From NCBI GenBank assembly GCA_037444005.1, contig JBBING010000105.1, positions 1 through 7,306 on the forward strand: 7,306 nt of DNA, written 5' to 3'. Numbering within the stretch: the stretch's first letter is position 1; each line of letters opens with the position of its first letter. This DNA is from DATLZC01 sp037444005. GTDB lineage: Bacteria; Chloroflexota; Dehalococcoidia; DSTF01; JACRBR01. This document shows, one piece after another, positions 5,263-7,306 of the stretch. Below the pieces are notes generated by a model. The model was not told the DNA's origin and ran no database searches. It worked only from the letters and a program-made list of their open reading frames with translations. The translations under genes and the position numbers were made by a program.

Positions 5263-6423
5263 TCACGTCAGCCGCAACAAGAGCTGGTAGAGCCGGAAGA
5301 TCAGGCGCACGCTGTCCAAGAGCAGCACGTCGGACCGCTGGTTGAGGCGCGGCTCCACGTGCTCGAAGAACCGTACCTCGTCGTAGTGCAGCCGCACGCG
5401 TCCCTGCAACGCGTCCCGCAGGCGGCGTGATTCGACATACGGGATGAACTCGTCCCCGCGGTCGTGCACGATGAACAGCTCGGCGCGCAGGTCCCCGGCG
5501 ACGCGGCTCGGCGACAGCTCGCGCAGGCGGGCCACGGCGTCGGGCGGAAGCTCGCCGATGAGGGCGCGGGCGCGCTCGGGGTCTCCCGTCGACGTGAGGA
5601 AATCGTACACTGCGCGCCCGGTGGGGGTCAGCGCGTCGATCTGGGCCTGCGAGACGGGCTTGCGTTGCACGAACGCTGTCGTGAGGATGTCGCGGTCTCG
5701 CGGGTCGCCGAGCTCGTAGATGAACTGTCGCGCCATGACCTTGATCGAGTGCCAGCGGGGCGTCCACTTCTCGTCCAAGCCGTCGTATTCGATGCGCCGG
5801 CTCGCCAGCGCGACGAAGGTGTCGAGCGCGTCGTAGTAGCCGCCGAACGCCACGACGAAATCGACGTCGTCCCGGATGCGGGGATCGGCGGCCGCGAGCA
5901 GCGCCAGGGACGCCCCCACGCTCACTCCGATGTAGCCCACGCGGTCGGGGGCGATGTAGGGCAGAGACTGGAGATACTGGAACGCCCCCACCAGCGCGTC
6001 GACCTCTTCGGGCAGGATGAGCTCCTGGTCCAACCGCTCGGAGAACGGCACCAGCATGACGAACCCGGCCCGGGCGGCGTCCTCCGATAGCTTCACGAGC
6101 CGGGGGTCATCGAGGTCGAGCGGCGGCGCGCCCATGGAGAAGACGACAGCACCGAGGGCCGTCCCCGAGGGCGGCCGGTAGAGGTCTGCTTCGATGACGC
6201 GGCCGCCGCCGTAGCCGATGGCCACGTGTTCGCGAACGGGGTCCGGCGTGACCCAGGTGACGGGCCGGACGGGAAGCGAGAAGAGAAGGTCCGGCAGGAA
6301 CGCGGTCGCGACGATGGCCGAGCGTCCCTGCGCGGTCGCGGAAAGGGCGGCCAGGAGTGCGACCAGGGTGGCGAGGGCGGCGATGAGCGGCCAGAGGCGG
6401 AGGGCCCATCGGCGAGCGGTCAT
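5263..6423 (-). CDS. exported or membrane-anchored alpha/beta hydrolase
   Basis: A 386-residue alpha/beta hydrolase. A hydrophobic N-terminal segment (about 8-29) follows RR at residues 4-5, and SATAQG at about 28-33 offers a possible signal peptidase site. The nucleophile elbow is G166-V-S168-V-G170. The acid is likely D324 in HDRGDEFIP and the His H355 in FEHVEP. A long insert (about 195-310) between nucleophile and acid, largely helical, would form a lid over the active site. The core resembles dienelactone-hydrolase/COG1073-type esterases, but I cannot name a closer family or the substrate. The reading frame is open to 6507; the ATG at 6423 is chosen because GGGAGG sits 4 bases before it and the membrane segment then starts at the N-terminus. 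It lies 94 bases after the NIPSNAP-like gene, so co-transcription is possible. It is unlike the hydrolase at 3420-4343 in size and motifs. Confidence 0.85.
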   Translation of the reverse strand: MTARRWALRLWPLIAALATLVALLAALSATAQGRSAIVATAFLPDLLFSLPVRPVTWVTPDPVREHVAIGYGGGRVIEADLYRPPSGTALGAVVFSMGAPPLDLDDPRLVKLSEDAARAGFVMLVPFSERLDQELILPEEVDALVGAFQYLQSLPYIAPDRVGYIGVSVGASLALLAAADPRIRDDVDFVVAFGGYYDALDTFVALASRRIEYDGLDEKWTPRWHSIKVMARQFIYELGDPRDRDILTTAFVQRKPVSQAQIDALTPTGRAVYDFLTSTGDPERARALIGELPPDAVARLRELSPSRVAGDLRAELFIVHDRGDEFIPYVESRRLRDALQGRVRLHYDEVRFFEHVEPRLNQRSDVLLLDSVRLIFRLYQLLLRLT

Positions 6424-6517
6424 GCCGCCTCCCGGAGGTTGCGGGCGGGTGTAAGCTTCGACATGGCGGGCGATGCCAGTGTGCCACCGCGCCCGCGTGC
6501 GGGACAAACGGCGGGGG

Positions 6518-7147
6518 TCACCCGGGGCGGACCGGCGCCATGATGCGCACCGTGGACCGCAAGGTGATAGCGGCGCGGCGGGCCATGGCGTGCCGGGCGC
6601 GCTCGCTCAGCCCGGCCTGAGATTCCGGTGTGGTGAACCGCGTCCGCTCCCAGTGGGCTAGGTTGTCGTAGCGCGTGAGCAGGAAGGCGTGGCCCTCCGC
6701 CGCGCCTCCGAGGGCCGACCACAAACCCTGCACCGTGGCGCCGGCGCTCTCCACCGCGGGCCACCAGCCCTCCTCCGACAGCCGGACGAATTCGGGCCAC
6801 GACCCGGGCTCGATATCGAACCAGCGGTGGGCGTACACGCCGGGCGCGTCCGCCGTGGCGTCCGGCGCCGGGCGCACCGAAGGCGCCAGCAGCGCCGAGT
6901 CGACGCGTTCGAACCCCTCGTGGGCGTGAAGCTTCTCGCCCCGACGATACTCGGCCCACGATTCGACGTCCTCATGCGCGGTGATGATGACGCCCTCGTT
7001 CATCGGGGCGCCGACGAGGGCGCGGAACACCCCGTAGATGCGCCCCTCGTCCTGCTCGAGGTCTTTGCGGAAGGGGCCGAAGATGGCGGAGGCGGCGTCG
7101 GGCCAGCCTCCGGGCGCCACGCGAATGCGAACGTATTCGTAGATCAT
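6518..7147 (-). CDS. two-domain NIPSNAP-like dimeric alpha/beta barrel protein
   Basis: A 209-residue protein made of two similar halves (about 1-90 and 102-209) joined by a Pro/Ala-rich linker (89-103). The second half shows the NIPSNAP-like pattern: a strand VYAHRWFDIEPG, a helix WPEFVRLSEEGWWPAVESAG, then TVQGLWSALGG and HAFLLTRYDNLAHWERTR. The first half (MIYEYVRIRV..., ending with VESWAEYR) has the same fold and probably the same origin. A single domain usually needs a dimer to close the barrel; two in one chain may form it internally. NIPSNAP-like proteins have few known functions; related dimeric barrels bind haem or small aromatic and lipid-like molecules. The ATG at 7147 has AGGAGG 7 bases upstream, a strong site. 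It may start an operon with the hydrolase downstream. No cofactor-binding residues can be named with confidence. Confidence 0.78.
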   Translation of the reverse strand: MIYEYVRIRVAPGGWPDAASAIFGPFRKDLEQDEGRIYGVFRALVGAPMNEGVIITAHEDVESWAEYRRGEKLHAHEGFERVDSALLAPSVRPAPDATADAPGVYAHRWFDIEPGSWPEFVRLSEEGWWPAVESAGATVQGLWSALGGAAEGHAFLLTRYDNLAHWERTRFTTPESQAGLSERARHAMARRAAITLRSTVRIMAPVRPG

Positions 7148-7222
7148 GGCAGGCCCTCCTACGCTGTGACGCGACGGACGGCGCTACGATAGCGCGCGGC
7201 GCCGAAACGGTCACGGGGCAAA

Positions 7223-7256
7223 CGGAAACGCCGTCCGGCTCGGGACGGCGCTTCCG
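7223..7256 (-). terminator. long imperfect hairpin, candidate terminator of an upstream minus-strand gene
   Basis: The 14-position arms 7223-7236 and 7243-7256 pair with a single A-C mismatch (7228 with 7251) around a 6-base loop; the core is CGCCGTCC/GGACGGCG. On the minus strand the hairpin is followed by GTTTGCC, a modest T-rich tail. It would end a minus-strand transcript entering from the right and so separate it from the NIPSNAP-like gene. A smaller hairpin GCGCTA/TAGCGC lies at 7181-7195. The rest of the 159-base right-hand gap shows nothing else. Confidence 0.5.
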
Positions 7257-7306
7257 GTGTGCGTGCTGGATGACCGCGCGGGGCCAGCGACGGGTCGCGG
7301 CGTCAG

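Noticed and set aside
6424..6507. N-terminal extension of the large hydrolase to 6507
   Set aside because: The internal ATG at 6423 has GGGAGG just upstream and places the membrane segment at the N-terminus as expected.
7258..7306. Possible start of a + strand gene (GTG 7258 or ATG 7270) or a minus-strand stop at 7303-7305
   Set aside because: Both frames are too short to judge at the window edge, and neither + start has a ribosome binding site.

Overview
This is a GC-rich (by eye about two-thirds GC) bacterial window, densely coded and mostly on the minus strand. Start codons are mixed (ATG, GTG, TTG) and most are backed by clear GGAGG-type ribosome binding sites. A Thr/Pro-rich secreted-protein tail, CsrA, and GC-rich codon use suggest a soil or aquatic environmental lineage. 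The Thr/Pro tail resembles those common in Chloroflexota, but no marker gene fixes the phylum. There are no RNA genes, CRISPR arrays, transposases or phage genes.

Layout. (1) 1-177, +: the C-terminal end of a protein with a Thr/Pro-rich tail. (2) 187-1931, -: a compact three-gene operon. Read in order of transcription it holds a ferritin-like diiron protein with a complete set of iron ligands, a 2x[4Fe-4S] ferredoxin with a helical tail, and a second ferritin-like helical protein whose metal site looks degenerate. A TTGACA promoter with a dyad in its spacer lies upstream. This is the most interesting part of the window, because it looks like a self-contained diiron oxygenase or oxidase with its own electron donor. 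(3) 2156-2686, +: a divergently transcribed protein of unknown function with a helical N-terminus and a small alpha/beta C-terminal domain, followed by a strong hairpin. (4) 2772-4842, -: a probable transcription unit of a VOC-fold protein resembling methylmalonyl-CoA epimerase, a membrane-anchored alpha/beta hydrolase, and a membrane-anchored coiled-coil protein with a TTG start. (5) 5017-5211, +: csrA, whose leader carries GGA triplets at an exact 6-nt period and a near-consensus CsrA site over the start codon, suggesting autoregulation. (6) 5263-7147, -: a second exported or anchored alpha/beta hydrolase, preceded by a two-domain NIPSNAP-like dimeric alpha/beta barrel protein. A hairpin at 7223-7256 separates this unit from whatever lies to the right.

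How the genes may work together. Only the 187-1931 operon is arranged so tightly (7-nt gap, then 8-nt overlap) that shared function is a strong inference. The two hydrolases, the VOC protein and the NIPSNAP-like protein look like general small-molecule metabolism and cannot be tied to one pathway from sequence alone. CsrA is an orphan here: no fliW or flagellar gene is in the window.
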